DNA of 64,000 bases from JBGPTF01 sp041490445 (GTDB lineage: Bacteria; Acidobacteriota; Terriglobia; Acidiferrales; UBA7541): assembly GCA_041490445.1 (NCBI GenBank), contig JBGPTF010000010.1, forward strand, positions 101,233 to 165,232, in the 5' to 3' direction. The notes beneath the pieces were generated by a model. The model was not told the origin of the DNA. It worked only from the letters and a program-made list of their open reading frames with translations, and made no database searches. The first letter of the stretch is position 1. Every line of letters begins with the position of its first letter. Made by a program: the position numbers and the translations under genes. Positions 42,652 to 52,614 of this stretch are shown here, one piece after another.

Positions 42652-44277
42652 CTAAATCACCACGGACTCCTGGTATTCGCCGAACGCGCGGCGCATGGCG
42701 TCGGAAATTTCGCCGACGGTCGCGTGCGCCTCGACCGCCGCCAGAATCGCCGGCATCAGATTTTCGTTTCCTGACGCGCGCCGCTCCACCTCGGCAAGCG
42801 CGGCTTTTGCTTTGGCGGCGTCGCGCCGGGCGCGCAGTGCTTCCAGCCGCGCCACCTGTTCCCGCTCGATGGCGGGATTTACTTGCAGCGTCGGGATCGG
42901 CTTTTTCTCTTCCGCACAAAAGCGGTTCACGCCGACCACAACTTGTTCGCCGCGCTCGATGGCCTGCTGATATTCGTATGCCGACTTCTGAATTTCCTGC
43001 TGGACGTAGCCGGTCTCGATCGCGCGAAGCATTCCGCCCATCGCGTCAATCTTCGCGATGTACTCGCGCGCTCCGGCCTCGATTTCGTTGGTCAGATTTT
43101 CGATGGCATACGACCCTGCGAAGGGATCGATCGTATTCGTCACGCCGCTTTCGTGCGCCACAATTTGCTGCGTGCGGAGCGCGAGCAGCGCGGCATCCTC
43201 CGTCGGGAGCGACAGCGCTTCGTCGAGGCTGTTCGTGTGCAGCGACTGGCAGCCGCCGAGCACCGCCGCGAGCGCTTGCAGCGCCACGCGCACGATATTG
43301 TTTTCCGGCTGCTGCGCCGTCAAGGACGAGCCCGCCGTCTGCGCGTGGAACCGCAGCATCATCGAGCGCGGATCCTTCGCGCCGAATCGTTCGCGCATCA
43401 GGTGTGCCCACAGCCTCCGCGCCGCGCGGAACTTCGCCACCTCTTCGAGTAGTCCGTTGTGCGAATTGAAGAAAAACGAAAGCTGTGGCGCGAAGGAATC
43501 CACATCCTGCCCCGCGGCAACGGCGGCTTCGACGTAGGCGATCGCATCCGCCAGCGTGAACGCCACTTCCTGCACCGCAGTCGACCCGGCCTCGCGAATG
43601 TGATAGCCAGAGATCGAAATCGCATTCCAGTTCGGCAGCTCGCTGCGGCACCAGCCGAAAATGTCGGTGACGATCCGCATCGCCGGGCGCACCGGATAGA
43701 TGTACGTCCCGCGCGCTACGTATTCCTTCAGGATATCGTTCTGCACCGTCCCGGAAAGCCGCTTCAGGCTGGCGTTCTGCTGTTTCGCGACGGCAACGTA
43801 GAGCGCCAGCAGAATCGCCGCAGTCGCGTTGATCGTCATCGAGGTTGAGACGCGTTCGAGCGGAATGCCGTTGAACAGTGTCTGCATGTCTTCCAGCGAA
43901 TCAATGGCTACGCCGACCTTCCCGACTTCGCCGCGCGCCAGCGCGTGATCGGAATCGAGTCCGATCTGCGTCGGCAGATCGAAGGCGACGGAGAGGCCCG
44001 TCTGTCCTTGGCTCAGCAGATAACGGTAGCGGCGATTCGATTCGACCGCCGAGCCGAACCCGGCGTACTGCCGCATCGTCCATAGCCGCCCGCGGTACAT
44101 TGTTGGATACACGCCGCGCGTAAAGGGAAACTCTCCGGGGAATCCGGCGTCGCGCTCCGCGTCCCAGCCACGCAGATTCTCGCGCGTATACACCGTCTCG
44201 AGCACGAGCCCGGAGGGGCTGGGCGCTTGCGGCCTCCGTGGGTCCGACTCCGCTCGCTTGTCTTGTTTTTCACTCAT
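42652..44277 (-). CDS. Methylmalonyl-CoA mutase large subunit (B12-domain-less)
   Basis: 541 aa. TIM-barrel half of acyl-CoA mutase: GVYPTMYRGRLWTMRQYAGF (about 55-74), GLSVAFDLPTQIGLDSDH, GTVQNDILKEYVARGTYIYP and the C-terminal DIL-type tail. Tyr in RQYAGF and Arg in YVARGTYIYP favour methylmalonyl-CoA over isobutyryl-CoA as substrate. The cobalamin-binding half is missing and must be a separate gene outside the window. Would rely on the B12 import locus at 13-19 kb. Confidence 0.9.
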   Translation of the reverse strand: MSEKQDKRAESDPRRPQAPSPSGLVLETVYTRENLRGWDAERDAGFPGEFPFTRGVYPTMYRGRLWTMRQYAGFGSAVESNRRYRYLLSQGQTGLSVAFDLPTQIGLDSDHALARGEVGKVGVAIDSLEDMQTLFNGIPLERVSTSMTINATAAILLALYVAVAKQQNASLKRLSGTVQNDILKEYVARGTYIYPVRPAMRIVTDIFGWCRSELPNWNAISISGYHIREAGSTAVQEVAFTLADAIAYVEAAVAAGQDVDSFAPQLSFFFNSHNGLLEEVAKFRAARRLWAHLMRERFGAKDPRSMMLRFHAQTAGSSLTAQQPENNIVRVALQALAAVLGGCQSLHTNSLDEALSLPTEDAALLALRTQQIVAHESGVTNTIDPFAGSYAIENLTNEIEAGAREYIAKIDAMGGMLRAIETGYVQQEIQKSAYEYQQAIERGEQVVVGVNRFCAEEKKPIPTLQVNPAIEREQVARLEALRARRDAAKAKAALAEVERRASGNENLMPAILAAVEAHATVGEISDAMRRAFGEYQESVVI

Positions 44278-44314
44278 CCCGCGAATGCCTCATGCGCTTC
44301 TCTCTGCTCTGGCT

Positions 44315-44572
44315 TCACCGCACCCGATGGGCTTGCAAAAAGGATGTAACCGCAAACGCCGCCATCATCATCGCGAAGCCGATTGCCAGCGCCACCAGCC
44401 ACCGCGCAGCGCCGTGATGCCATTCGCGCCACGCCGTACCTGCCCAGCCCAGCGCAAACACCGCGAAAAACGAGCCGGTCACTTCATGGAACAGCCGCCG
44501 TCCCACTCGCCAGGCCGAGCGCAGAAACGAGCCGCCCGCGTACCGCAGCGCGGAAGCCAATCGTGTGGACAC
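44315..44572 (-). CDS. Small hypothetical membrane protein
   Basis: 85 aa. Two hydrophobic helices (about 30-50 and 58-80) with a basic N-terminus. 42 bp upstream of the mutase start on the same strand; the gene is small and without known family, so its coding status is only likely. Confidence 0.45.
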   Translation of the reverse strand: MSTRLASALRYAGGSFLRSAWRVGRRLFHEVTGSFFAVFALGWAGTAWREWHHGAARWLVALAIGFAMMMAAFAVTSFLQAHRVR

Positions 44573-44725
44573 CCTGCGATTCTAGTACAAACGCAGCCAT
44601 CGCGCCGCCGGTGCGCGATTGGGGCTGCGCGTGGGGTAACCGCGCGGCGGCAAGGACTTGTAACGTTTCGTCGCGCGCCCTAGAATCAGATACGAGGGGC
44701 GTCATTCTCCTGGGAGGTTTCGGCC

Positions 44726-45064
44726 GTGCAAATTGACGATCAACTCAAGCAGCTGTTGCGTGATCTGGGCCACGCAATCAACGACAGCGTGTCGGACTCG
44801 GAGCGCATCGCCGGGGCCATCGCGGGCGTGCGCGCCGCCGGCTACGACATTGTGTTGAAGCTCGACGCCACCATCGGCCTGGCGCGCCGCCCGTCGGATG
44901 CCCCCAAGATCACTCATCAGGATCGCCGCTTCCTCGAATCGCTCCACATCCGCGTGGATGAGGAAGTTCTCGACGACGAGGATGCCTCGGCGAAACTGGA
45001 TATCACGCCGAACGACGTCAAATTCCTCAAGTCATTGAAGATTTCATTGGATGAAGAGCTTTAG
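44726..45064 (+). CDS. Hypothetical small acidic protein
   Basis: 112 aa from a GTG at 44726 with GGGAGG upstream. Acidic, predicted all helical; two short repeat-like segments near FLESLHIRVDEEVLDDED and FLKSLKISLDEEL. Overlaps the next gene by 14 bp. No recognised function. Confidence 0.6.
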   Translation: MQIDDQLKQLLRDLGHAINDSVSDSERIAGAIAGVRAAGYDIVLKLDATIGLARRPSDAPKITHQDRRFLESLHIRVDEEVLDDEDASAKLDITPNDVKFLKSLKISLDEEL

Positions 45065-45410
45065 CATTTTCGCAGGCTCCCTGGTTTTGCTGGCGTCATT
45101 CGCCGCCTTCGCTTCCGCGGTGCGCGCGCAGGAAACCACTGCTCCGCCGGTCATCGTGAAAATCAAGCAGCCGAAGAGTGCGGTGTTCAAGGGTGAGGTT
45201 TTGCACGCCGATTCGGTTGAGATCATTGTGCGCGATCGGCAGAATTATCTTCTCGTCCGCACATTCACCTTCTCGCCGAAGGTGCACGACAAGATGGCAG
45301 AGATCATCGCGCGTGGCGGCTATCAGTACGGCGACAAAGTCACGGTCATCTATCAGTCCGGCCGCGATGTCGCGCTTGAAATCAAAGGCAAACCCTCTCC
45401 GCCGCACTGA
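45051..45410 (+). CDS. Secreted small protein
   Basis: 119 aa, signal peptide to about residue 25 (ASAVRAQ), then a compact beta-rich domain (VIVKIKQPKSAVFKGEVLHADSVEIIVRD). Overlaps the previous gene by 14 bp, so likely co-expressed. Function unknown. Confidence 0.6.
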   Translation: MKSFSIFAGSLVLLASFAAFASAVRAQETTAPPVIVKIKQPKSAVFKGEVLHADSVEIIVRDRQNYLLVRTFTFSPKVHDKMAEIIARGGYQYGDKVTVIYQSGRDVALEIKGKPSPPH

Positions 45411-45450
45411 CGTGCGCCGGAGGCTCTCCGCTCTTCATCCCGAGGCGCTC

Positions 45451-46257
45451 ATGATTCGCCAGCCCGCGGTTGCCGGAAGTTTTTATCCGCGTGACGCCGA
45501 TACCCTTGCGCAGCAGGTGGATGGATTCCTGGCCGACGCGCCCGCGGAGAAGAGCCGGGCGCGAGGCTGCCTCGTTCCGCACGCGGGTTACATCTATTCC
45601 GGCCAAGTCGCCGGCGCCGTGTACGGCGCGCTCGAAATTCCCCGGCGCTGCATTCTCTTGGGGCCGCGCCATTATCCGTGCGGCGAACCGCTCGCGATCC
45701 TCTCCGAAGGCGCGTGGCTGACGCCGCTGGGCGAAGCGGCGATTGACGGCGGGCTCGCCGCAGACTTGAAGCGCGCCTGCCCGCTGTTGCGGGAAGACGA
45801 GGTCGCGCATCGCTCCGAACATTCCCTCGAAGTGCAGTTGCCCTTCCTCCAGAGGCTCGTTCCAAATTTCCGCTTCGTCCCGGTCGTGCTCGGCACGGAT
45901 CGCTTCAATGCGCTCGAGGATTTGGGCCGCGCCGTCGCCGCCGTCGTTGCCGCGCAAGCGGAGCCCGTACTCATCTTGGCAAGTTCGGACATGAATCACT
46001 ACGAAAGCGACGCCGTTACGCGTGCGAAGGACAAAAAGGCGATTGACCGGATTCTCGCGCTCGATCCGCGTGGACTGTACGATGTGGTGCGTCGCGAGGG
46101 CATCACCATGTGCGGATACGGGCCCGCGGTCGCCTTGCTCACCGCTTCGCGCGCCCTGGGCGCCACTCGCGCCGAACTTGTGCGCTACGCCACTTCAGGC
46201 GATGTCAGCGGCGACCGCGACGAAGTTGTCGGCTATGCTGGCATCATCGTGCAGTAA
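45451..46257 (+). CDS. MEMO1-family (AmmeMemoRadiSam system) protein B
   Basis: 268 aa. MIRQPAVAGSFYPRDADTL at the start, PHAGYIYSGQVAGAVY with the first His (about 49), GPRHYPCG (about 72), SEHSLEVQLPFLQ, ASSDMNHYE and the late TMCGYGPAVALL with the Cys (about 217). These His/Cys positions form the MEMO metal site. The partner radical-SAM gene and AMMECR1 are not adjacent, so it stands alone. Confidence 0.9.
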   Translation: MIRQPAVAGSFYPRDADTLAQQVDGFLADAPAEKSRARGCLVPHAGYIYSGQVAGAVYGALEIPRRCILLGPRHYPCGEPLAILSEGAWLTPLGEAAIDGGLAADLKRACPLLREDEVAHRSEHSLEVQLPFLQRLVPNFRFVPVVLGTDRFNALEDLGRAVAAVVAAQAEPVLILASSDMNHYESDAVTRAKDKKAIDRILALDPRGLYDVVRREGITMCGYGPAVALLTASRALGATRAELVRYATSGDVSGDRDEVVGYAGIIVQ

Positions 46258-46310
46258 CACTTCTCCCCAAACTCTCGCGCCAAATCTGGCTTTTGTCTTG
46301 CGCCTTTGGC

Positions 46311-47984
46311 TCAGCGCGGATGCCTGCCGTCGGTTGCATGGTCTGCGGGTGCTGGTGCCGGCGCCGCAAAATGCGGCGTCGCGAAGTGCGCCGAAGAGAA
46401 AGCTGGCGGCTTTGGCTCCGGACGTGGCGGCGCCTGCCGCGGTGGCGGCGGGGGAGGAGGCGGTGCCGACTGATGTGGAGGCGGTTGAGGTGGATTGATC
46501 CGCGGCTGTGGTCGCGGAGGCGGAGGAGCGCTATCCCGCGGAGATGGCGGCGGAGTCACTCTCGCCGGTGGCGATGGCGGCGCGGAAGGGTTTCCTCGCT
46601 CCGGCAGTCGCATTGGCAGCCCTACGCGCGGCGGTGGTGTGAGATGCGGTGGCAGGGTACGCATCGGCGGCGCAACCCCCGGACGCGAGCCGCCTCCGGG
46701 AGTCGGCGCGCCCGGCCCTGTCGGAACCAGCGCGTTGCCCCCTCCCCGGAATGCGTCCGAGATTCCCTCTACATGGGAACCTGGCAGAACGGGACGGAGC
46801 TGCCCCGCTCCATGCGCAAGGCTTGTGAATTCGCCGTTGGGCAATGGCGGGCCAGGCAGAACTTGAATCTTATCCTCCGCGCCGCCCTCCAACACTTTCA
46901 CCGGCTTCCCCCGGCCCAGCTTCTTCCCGCCGCTCAGCACCACTGGCCGATAGCGTACCGGGAATGGCGTGCCCCTCCGCAGCGGCGCCCAGCCGATTCG
47001 GCCGTTGTAGTGGACCCACTCCACTGGTGCGGGGTTCCAGTAAACGAAACTGTTGCTGTAGCCGGGATACCAGAACCAGCCACAGCCCGACTGAAATATC
47101 CAATTGCCGAAGTGATACGGCACCCAGCCCCACGGCTCGTAGCTGATCCACGTCCAGCCGAGTCCCGGATAGAATTGCCAGAAGCCGTCGAAGAAAGGCG
47201 ACCAGCCCGGCGAGCAGCCAAAGGGCTGCCAGCCATACCCGTAGCCCGAGAAGTAGTTCCAGCTTCCATACCTCGAGAGATCCGCCATGCCGTACTGGAA
47301 TGGCGCCGAAGTGTATTGCAGCGTTTGGGATGATCCGTAAGCGAGAGCGTTTTCGCGCGCATCCACCCAGTGGTCCCAATCATCCGGCACGGGGCTCGCT
47401 TTCACCTCGACTTGATCCGGAGAGCCTGCGCTGTAAGCGAGCGTCCGCCCCTTGCCGGCCATTTGCGCGCCCGCGGGCGACTCCACACTCGCATTTCCCT
47501 CGAGGACGCTGATCGAGCTGCTGTCGTTGAAAACATCCAGGCGAACCTCGGCGCGCTCCGGGATTGTCACCTGCACTTGCGGCGTGAGAATGACGAACGA
47601 GTCGCTGCTCGTGAGCTTCGCGTAAAACGTGCCGGTACCCTGCGTCAGCGTCAGTTTCGTGATGCGCCCGCCGTTCGACAGCGCCAGCTCGGTGAATTGC
47701 AGAACGGAATTCTCCGCCAAGTACGCCGTGGCGCCGTTTTCGAACTCGATTTGCGCGCGGCCATTGGCTGTGCCGACGGCGAAGTCCTGCTCGATTGGCA
47801 TGTTGGCGAACGCCTTCTGCCAGCCTTGTTGGTCCGGGCGGGCGATCTGCACTTCGCCTTCGACGTAACTCAAGCGCACCACACGCGCGTAGCTGTAGTC
47901 GTCCGCCTGCGCGGCACGCGGGGTTGCGAGAAGCAGAGAAATAGCGACTCCTGCGGCGATGGAAAGGATGGTGCGCCGTAACAT
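46311..47984 (-). CDS. FecR-domain (DUF6600) secreted protein with proline-rich tail
   Basis: 557 aa. Signal peptide to about 27, FecR-like beta domain (VRLSYVEGEVQIARPDQQGW; LTQGTGTFYAKL; about 34-170), then the DUF6600 YGMADLSRYGSWNYFSGYGYGWQPF block with many Trp/Tyr/Gly (about 230-330), and a tail of about 150 residues rich in Pro, Arg and Gly. Probably a surface protein; function not known. Confidence 0.8.
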   Translation of the reverse strand: MLRRTILSIAAGVAISLLLATPRAAQADDYSYARVVRLSYVEGEVQIARPDQQGWQKAFANMPIEQDFAVGTANGRAQIEFENGATAYLAENSVLQFTELALSNGGRITKLTLTQGTGTFYAKLTSSDSFVILTPQVQVTIPERAEVRLDVFNDSSSISVLEGNASVESPAGAQMAGKGRTLAYSAGSPDQVEVKASPVPDDWDHWVDARENALAYGSSQTLQYTSAPFQYGMADLSRYGSWNYFSGYGYGWQPFGCSPGWSPFFDGFWQFYPGLGWTWISYEPWGWVPYHFGNWIFQSGCGWFWYPGYSNSFVYWNPAPVEWVHYNGRIGWAPLRRGTPFPVRYRPVVLSGGKKLGRGKPVKVLEGGAEDKIQVLPGPPLPNGEFTSLAHGAGQLRPVLPGSHVEGISDAFRGGGNALVPTGPGAPTPGGGSRPGVAPPMRTLPPHLTPPPRVGLPMRLPERGNPSAPPSPPARVTPPPSPRDSAPPPPRPQPRINPPQPPPHQSAPPPPPPPPRQAPPRPEPKPPAFSSAHFATPHFAAPAPAPADHATDGRHPR

Positions 47985-48179
47985 GGCAATCCCTCCTTCC
48001 GGGCAATTCTCTGTCTCGTTGGATGTGGCAGGCGCCGTCTGGGTTGCGCTCCTGTCTACCGCACGGTCACAATCCGTGCTCTACCGAGGCCAAGCCATGG
48101 CGAGGCCACAGCGGGGACAGATTCATCACTGCTGAACTGGGAATGGCTACTTCGCGCCGGAGATGGTGATTTGACAGAA

Positions 48180-48362
48180 GGGGAGATCGCCAATTTCGTC
48201 CAGGAACAGTGTGCCGCCGTCAGCAACTTCCAGGAGCCCCTGCTTGCTGTGTACGGCCCCGGTAAAGGCTCCCTTGACGTAGCCAAATAGCTCCGATTCG
48301 ATCAGCGTGGGGACGAGCGCCGAACAGTCCACCGGGGTAAACGGCTTGTTCCCTCGCGGCCC
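48180..48362 (-). pseudogene. Sigma-54 activator AAA+ fragment
   Basis: About 60 codons match the central domain of NtrC-type activators: KPFTPVDCSALVPTLIESELFGY (GESE-type region), KGAFTGAV (GAFTGA loop) and LLEVADGGTLFLDEIGDLP (Walker B). Walker A, DNA-binding and receiver parts are gone; the frame breaks on both sides. A remnant. Confidence 0.8.
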
Positions 48363-48409
48363 GGAATAATGGAGGGTTATCGTGAATGTCTGCTTTTTCT
48401 GCGCTCCTG

Positions 48410-48793
48410 CTACATCTTTTTTTTCGCCGGCGCGTGCGCTCTGCCCTTCAGTTCCACTTGGATGTTCTCGGTCGCCGAATCGCTCAAGTTTTCGGCGGCG
48501 TGCTTCTGCGGCTCGTTCCACGAGGGTTGCCCGGCCTTTGCCTCGACTTCCTTCGTCGTCCCATCGGGCAGGGTGAACCGGACGTGTGAGTCAGTCAGGT
48601 TAATCTGTACGTACGCAGGATGCTCATGCATGGGGTTCTTCTCGTGCGGGCCCACATGCCAGCGCAGCACGCGCACCTGCGCATTCTCGAACTCCACTTT
48701 ACAGTGTTGCGGGTCCACCTTCGCGGGGTCTTGTGCTAGAGCCACTGATGCGGTTAAGCACATACCCGCCACAAGCAAAAACATTCGTCGCAT
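48410..48793 (-). CDS. Secreted cupin-domain protein
   Basis: 127 aa from the ATG at 48793 behind AAGGAGGT; signal peptide to about 22. Cupin motif with MHEHPAYVQINLTDSHVRFTLPDGT, but only part of the metal-binding His/Glu set is present (HEHP; GQPSW). Likely a small secreted sensor or chaperone; function unknown. Confidence 0.75.
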   Translation of the reverse strand: MRRMFLLVAGMCLTASVALAQDPAKVDPQHCKVEFENAQVRVLRWHVGPHEKNPMHEHPAYVQINLTDSHVRFTLPDGTTKEVEAKAGQPSWNEPQKHAAENLSDSATENIQVELKGRAHAPAKKKM

Positions 48794-48879
48794 GCGGACC
48801 TCCTTTTTGCTTCTTGTCTTCACGAACCTTAGGGAAATGGCCGGAATTTCCATTTTGAGCTTTCCCTTTGCCCAAAAAC

Positions 48880-49092
48880 CTACGCCAGCTGCCCTGTCGT
48901 GTCAACCGCAAGTCGCAGCCGTTCGTCCAGCTCCCGGATCAGAATCAGACCTCCATCGGAAGTGACTCGCGACCCCTGAAAATCGGCCCTCAAGGAAGCG
49001 TTGAACGAGAACTCAAAGGGCTGATTCTGTGTCTCACCCACTGGGTGTCCACCTCTAGAAGGCTTCCCTGCGCTCAGTTCACGCATGAACAC
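48880..49092 (-). pseudogene. IS1380-family transposase N-terminal remnant
   Basis: 70 codons with FEFSFNASLRADFQGSRVTSDGGLILIRELDERL, the conserved N-terminus of IS1380 transposases (normally about 450 aa). The frame ends after LAVDTTGQLA. No terminal inverted repeat seen. Confidence 0.75.
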
Positions 49093-49190
49093 AGGCGATG
49101 CATATCTTCTACACCCTTATCACCGATTTTCAAATCGGAAATCCGGGAGAAGAGGTCAGGGCGTGCATCCCCGCGGAAATCAAGCACGCT

Positions 49191-49222
49191 AAAAAAAAGG
49201 GGCGGGCCGCAAGGCCCACCCC
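49191..49222 (-). terminator. Rho-independent terminator of the Oar-like receptor gene
   Basis: Minus-strand stem of ten pairs (one mismatch), loop TTGC, followed by eight T, 54 bp past the stop. Confidence 0.9.
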
Positions 49223-49275
49223 TCGGTTGCATGTGAGTTTTTCCGGCGCTTACGCTTGCGCCGGGCTCCGTCCGG

Positions 49276-52200
49276 CTACCACTTGATCTTGAACTGCAAT
49301 TGAAAAATTCGCGGATCGCCGGCTGCGGTCGGGTCCCCGACTCCGTTGAAGACCGGGTTCGTGAGATCCTTGCTCACCTTTCCATGCTGCAAATCACTCA
49401 GATGCAGTACTTGGCCACTGGAGCCGAGATAGTGGCCCGTGAACGGATCGATGCACGAGGTGCAATTGTGGAAGTTGGGATTCGGAATCGTCCCTCCTCC
49501 CGAAGCTGTCACGGTCAGCGAGGGAATAGAGAAGAAATCCAGCGCGTCGGCGCCGTTGAACAGGATGAAATTCGGGTGGTTGAAGAGGTTTACGATATCC
49601 GCCCGGAACTCCAGTGCAACGCGCTCGCCGACGTGGAACGTTTTTCCAACGCCAAGATCGAACCGGTAGAACGGGTCTCCGATTCCGACGTTGCGCCCCA
49701 GGTTGCCGTTGAGAAACTGGAAGTCAACCAGGCCGCCCGTGAAGCTGTCAATCGGGCCGCTTGGGTTCGCCCCGGCGGGAGCAAGAAACGTAGTCGCCGT
49801 TGGGCAGACTGGCTGGCCGCTGGCCACGCACGCCGCCACTCCCGCCGGGCTGATCTGCAGATTCGCGCCGCTATTGGATGCGATGTTCGTTGCGATTAGC
49901 GTGCCGTCTGGGAGGACGTTTGGACGCTGCGAGCTTTCTGCGCCGACCCCAAAAAAGACCGAGCCGGTGAATGGCCCTTCACCGGTCGAAATCGGGTAAG
50001 GGGTGCCGGAGTGCAACAGCCCAACGATCCCGATGCTCCAATCGTTCACGACCTGCTTGAAGAACGACTCAGATACGAGTTTGTTCGTGTCAAAGACGAA
50101 GCTGAAGTTCCCCAGGTGTCGGACGTCGTTCTGGGCCAGCCCTCGCTCCGCCCTGATATTGCGAGGATCGCCCGGTTCCGAAGTCCCGTAGAAGTCTTCC
50201 GTCGAGGACAGGGTTTTTGAATACGTATAACTGCCCTGCGCCTGGAAGTGATGGCCGTACTGCTTCTGTACCTGGATGTACCCTCCATGGTAGGCCGATG
50301 AGCGGGAGTTTTCCTGCATCCGGATCGCTCCAAAGCTCGAATTCGGCCGCGCCCCGAAATAAAAGAAACCGGCGTGGGCCGGATCAGCCAGGATCGTGGG
50401 GAAGTTTGCATCCCGTTCACCGAACTGGCCGAACCCCAGCACTCCGATGTAACCGACGTGGACGACATAGTTATTTCTGATCTGCCGGGTGACATCGAAA
50501 CTCAAGTGCCGGGACTCCGGATTCTTCAGATGATCCGAGGTTGGACGGATACGGCCGAAGAATGTGGATGATCCGGACGCCAGCGCACTCGCCGGCGGCG
50601 CGCCGGGAAAGTACTGCAGGAGGCCGCTCGGCCCGGTTGTCACAGCCAACGACTTCGTCAGCAGCGTGACGCCGTCGAAGTTCAGCGAGTCGAGCGAAAT
50701 GTTCAGATACGCCAGCTCGGTTACTTCGGCAATCGAAGCGCGGATCACGGACCGATCCGGCCCTCCGAATACGGCGTGGAGAAACCCGGTTTCAAACCGC
50801 GGGCTCCAGGCCAACCCCACGCGCGGCTGCCAGTTGTTATTGTCGGACGAGCACGCCGGGATGATTCCATTGGCCTGGAAACAACCCCCGCCGGCCCTTT
50901 CGACGGTCCCGCCCCTGAAGGCGCCGTTCTCATAATCGTACCGAATACCATAATTCAAAGTGAGGTTCTGCTTGATCTTCCACGAGTCCTGGACGTAGAG
51001 GCCGGAGATAACGTCGCCGGTGTGAACCGCGCCGGGCCCGAGAGCAAAGGTGAAAGTGTTCGGGCAATTGCCAGTGCCTGTCGAGGTGTTGCATGTGGTC
51101 GGCGAGAGTGTCGCTCCCGGGGAGGGGAAACCTTCCCAGACGCCGAAGTGGAACTGCTGGAACAAGGAGAAATAGGGGAAGTCGCTGATGTTCACGCCGC
51201 TCTTGATCGTGTGCGTCCCGCGGCTCCAGGTGATGTTGTCAACGAACTGATAGCGGTTCTGACGTCCACCCTGCGGGCAGCAGAACGCCGCGCCGAGGTA
51301 GAAATCCGAACCGCGCTGCCCCGGAACCGAACTCTTCGTCGGCAGGAGGTTCAAGAAGCGGTGCCAGAAGAAGCGCGCTTCGTTCACGACCCGTGGCGTA
51401 ACCGTGGAAACCAGGCCCGCGTTGAATGTGTTGTCATTAATCACGAAACTGGTCAACGACGCTGGTGAGGCGAAGTGCGAGATCTGCACCAGGACATTGT
51501 CATTTAGCTGCCGGTCAAAGTTAATTCGGAGCGAAAGCTGGTGGTTCTGTGAGAGTCGGTGGTCCACCTTGGCCGACCAGAGAATTTCGTTGGTCGGCTG
51601 GTCCACCGTGACGGAGTGCCTGAAGTCAGGAGCCTGGTTCACAAGCGTGAGCGGGATAGACTGGTGTACCTTCTCGAAGTTGACGAACCAGAAGGTCTTG
51701 TCCTTGATGAACGGCCCTCCCGCGTTGACCCCCCAATTCTGCTTCTGGAAGGGTGCGCGGCGGACTGCAGCCGCCGAGTCGAACTCATTATAAAAATAAT
51801 TCGAAGCTCCCAAGTTACGCCCGCGGAAGGCGGCGAATGCGGTCCCATGGAAGGCGTTGGTCCCCGACTTTGTCACCACGTTGATGATCAACGAGCCGGC
51901 CTGCCCGTACTCCGCGTTGTAATTGTTCGTGATGATCTGGAATTCTTTCACTTCGCCCAGCGACGCACCCAGCGTATCGCGTGTCGAGACAACCTGGTCG
52001 GTAATGTTCCCACCGTCAATATTCACCAGGTTGCCGCGGTTGTTGTAGGCGCCCGGGCCGATCAGGTCAAAGGAATTGTTGCTGAAGTCGAAGTGCACTC
52101 CCGGCGAGTTCTGCGCGAGCACTGCGTAGTCGTTCAGCGGACCGATGGCGCTAGTCAGCACCGGCAAGCCTTCCATCTGCTTGTCGTTGATGACGGTGGA

Positions 52201-52614
52201 AACATCCGTCTTCGTTGTTTCCACCAGCGGCGGTGCAGCCGACACTTTCACTTCGGTCGTGACGCCCGCCAGGGCAAGATTGAAGTTCACGTCGCGGACG
52301 GCGCCGACCTGGAGATTCATGCCTTTGATTTCACCCTTATTGAATCCAGTCGCCTCCACCCGCATGTCATAGACGCCCGGAGCCAGGCTCGGAATCACGT
52401 AAATCCCTTCATCGGACGTTGTCGTCCCGCGCTCCTGCCCCGTGTCTACTTTTCTTGCGGTCACTTTGGCGTTGGGTACCGCCTTGCCCTGGGGATCAAG
52501 AACCGTTCCGCGGATCGTGGCAGTGGCCCCCTGGCCATAAGTGGGCTGTGCGTGCCACAGACACACCATTGCGACACACATGAGTCCTGCTAGAAAAACC
52601 AAATGTTTTTTCAT
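49276..52614 (-). CDS. Oar-like TonB-dependent outer-membrane receptor
   Basis: 1112 aa. Signal peptide, an N-terminal carboxypeptidase-regulatory domain (IRGTVLDPQGKAVPNAKVTAR; about 30-110), a plug (LPVLTSAIGPLNDYAVLAQNSPGV; LGASLGEVKEFQIITNNYNAEYGQAGSLIINVVTKSGTN) and a very large barrel ending in the aromatic-terminal strand FQLQFKIKW. The start is the ATG at 52614 behind GGGGGAGCTCCT; a longer frame upstream is excluded. Members of this class are abundant in Acidobacteriota and take up large carbohydrates or peptides; no substrate can be assigned. Confidence 0.9.
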   Translation of the reverse strand: MKKHLVFLAGLMCVAMVCLWHAQPTYGQGATATIRGTVLDPQGKAVPNAKVTARKVDTGQERGTTTSDEGIYVIPSLAPGVYDMRVEATGFNKGEIKGMNLQVGAVRDVNFNLALAGVTTEVKVSAAPPLVETTKTDVSTVINDKQMEGLPVLTSAIGPLNDYAVLAQNSPGVHFDFSNNSFDLIGPGAYNNRGNLVNIDGGNITDQVVSTRDTLGASLGEVKEFQIITNNYNAEYGQAGSLIINVVTKSGTNAFHGTAFAAFRGRNLGASNYFYNEFDSAAAVRRAPFQKQNWGVNAGGPFIKDKTFWFVNFEKVHQSIPLTLVNQAPDFRHSVTVDQPTNEILWSAKVDHRLSQNHQLSLRINFDRQLNDNVLVQISHFASPASLTSFVINDNTFNAGLVSTVTPRVVNEARFFWHRFLNLLPTKSSVPGQRGSDFYLGAAFCCPQGGRQNRYQFVDNITWSRGTHTIKSGVNISDFPYFSLFQQFHFGVWEGFPSPGATLSPTTCNTSTGTGNCPNTFTFALGPGAVHTGDVISGLYVQDSWKIKQNLTLNYGIRYDYENGAFRGGTVERAGGGCFQANGIIPACSSDNNNWQPRVGLAWSPRFETGFLHAVFGGPDRSVIRASIAEVTELAYLNISLDSLNFDGVTLLTKSLAVTTGPSGLLQYFPGAPPASALASGSSTFFGRIRPTSDHLKNPESRHLSFDVTRQIRNNYVVHVGYIGVLGFGQFGERDANFPTILADPAHAGFFYFGARPNSSFGAIRMQENSRSSAYHGGYIQVQKQYGHHFQAQGSYTYSKTLSSTEDFYGTSEPGDPRNIRAERGLAQNDVRHLGNFSFVFDTNKLVSESFFKQVVNDWSIGIVGLLHSGTPYPISTGEGPFTGSVFFGVGAESSQRPNVLPDGTLIATNIASNSGANLQISPAGVAACVASGQPVCPTATTFLAPAGANPSGPIDSFTGGLVDFQFLNGNLGRNVGIGDPFYRFDLGVGKTFHVGERVALEFRADIVNLFNHPNFILFNGADALDFFSIPSLTVTASGGGTIPNPNFHNCTSCIDPFTGHYLGSSGQVLHLSDLQHGKVSKDLTNPVFNGVGDPTAAGDPRIFQLQFKIKW

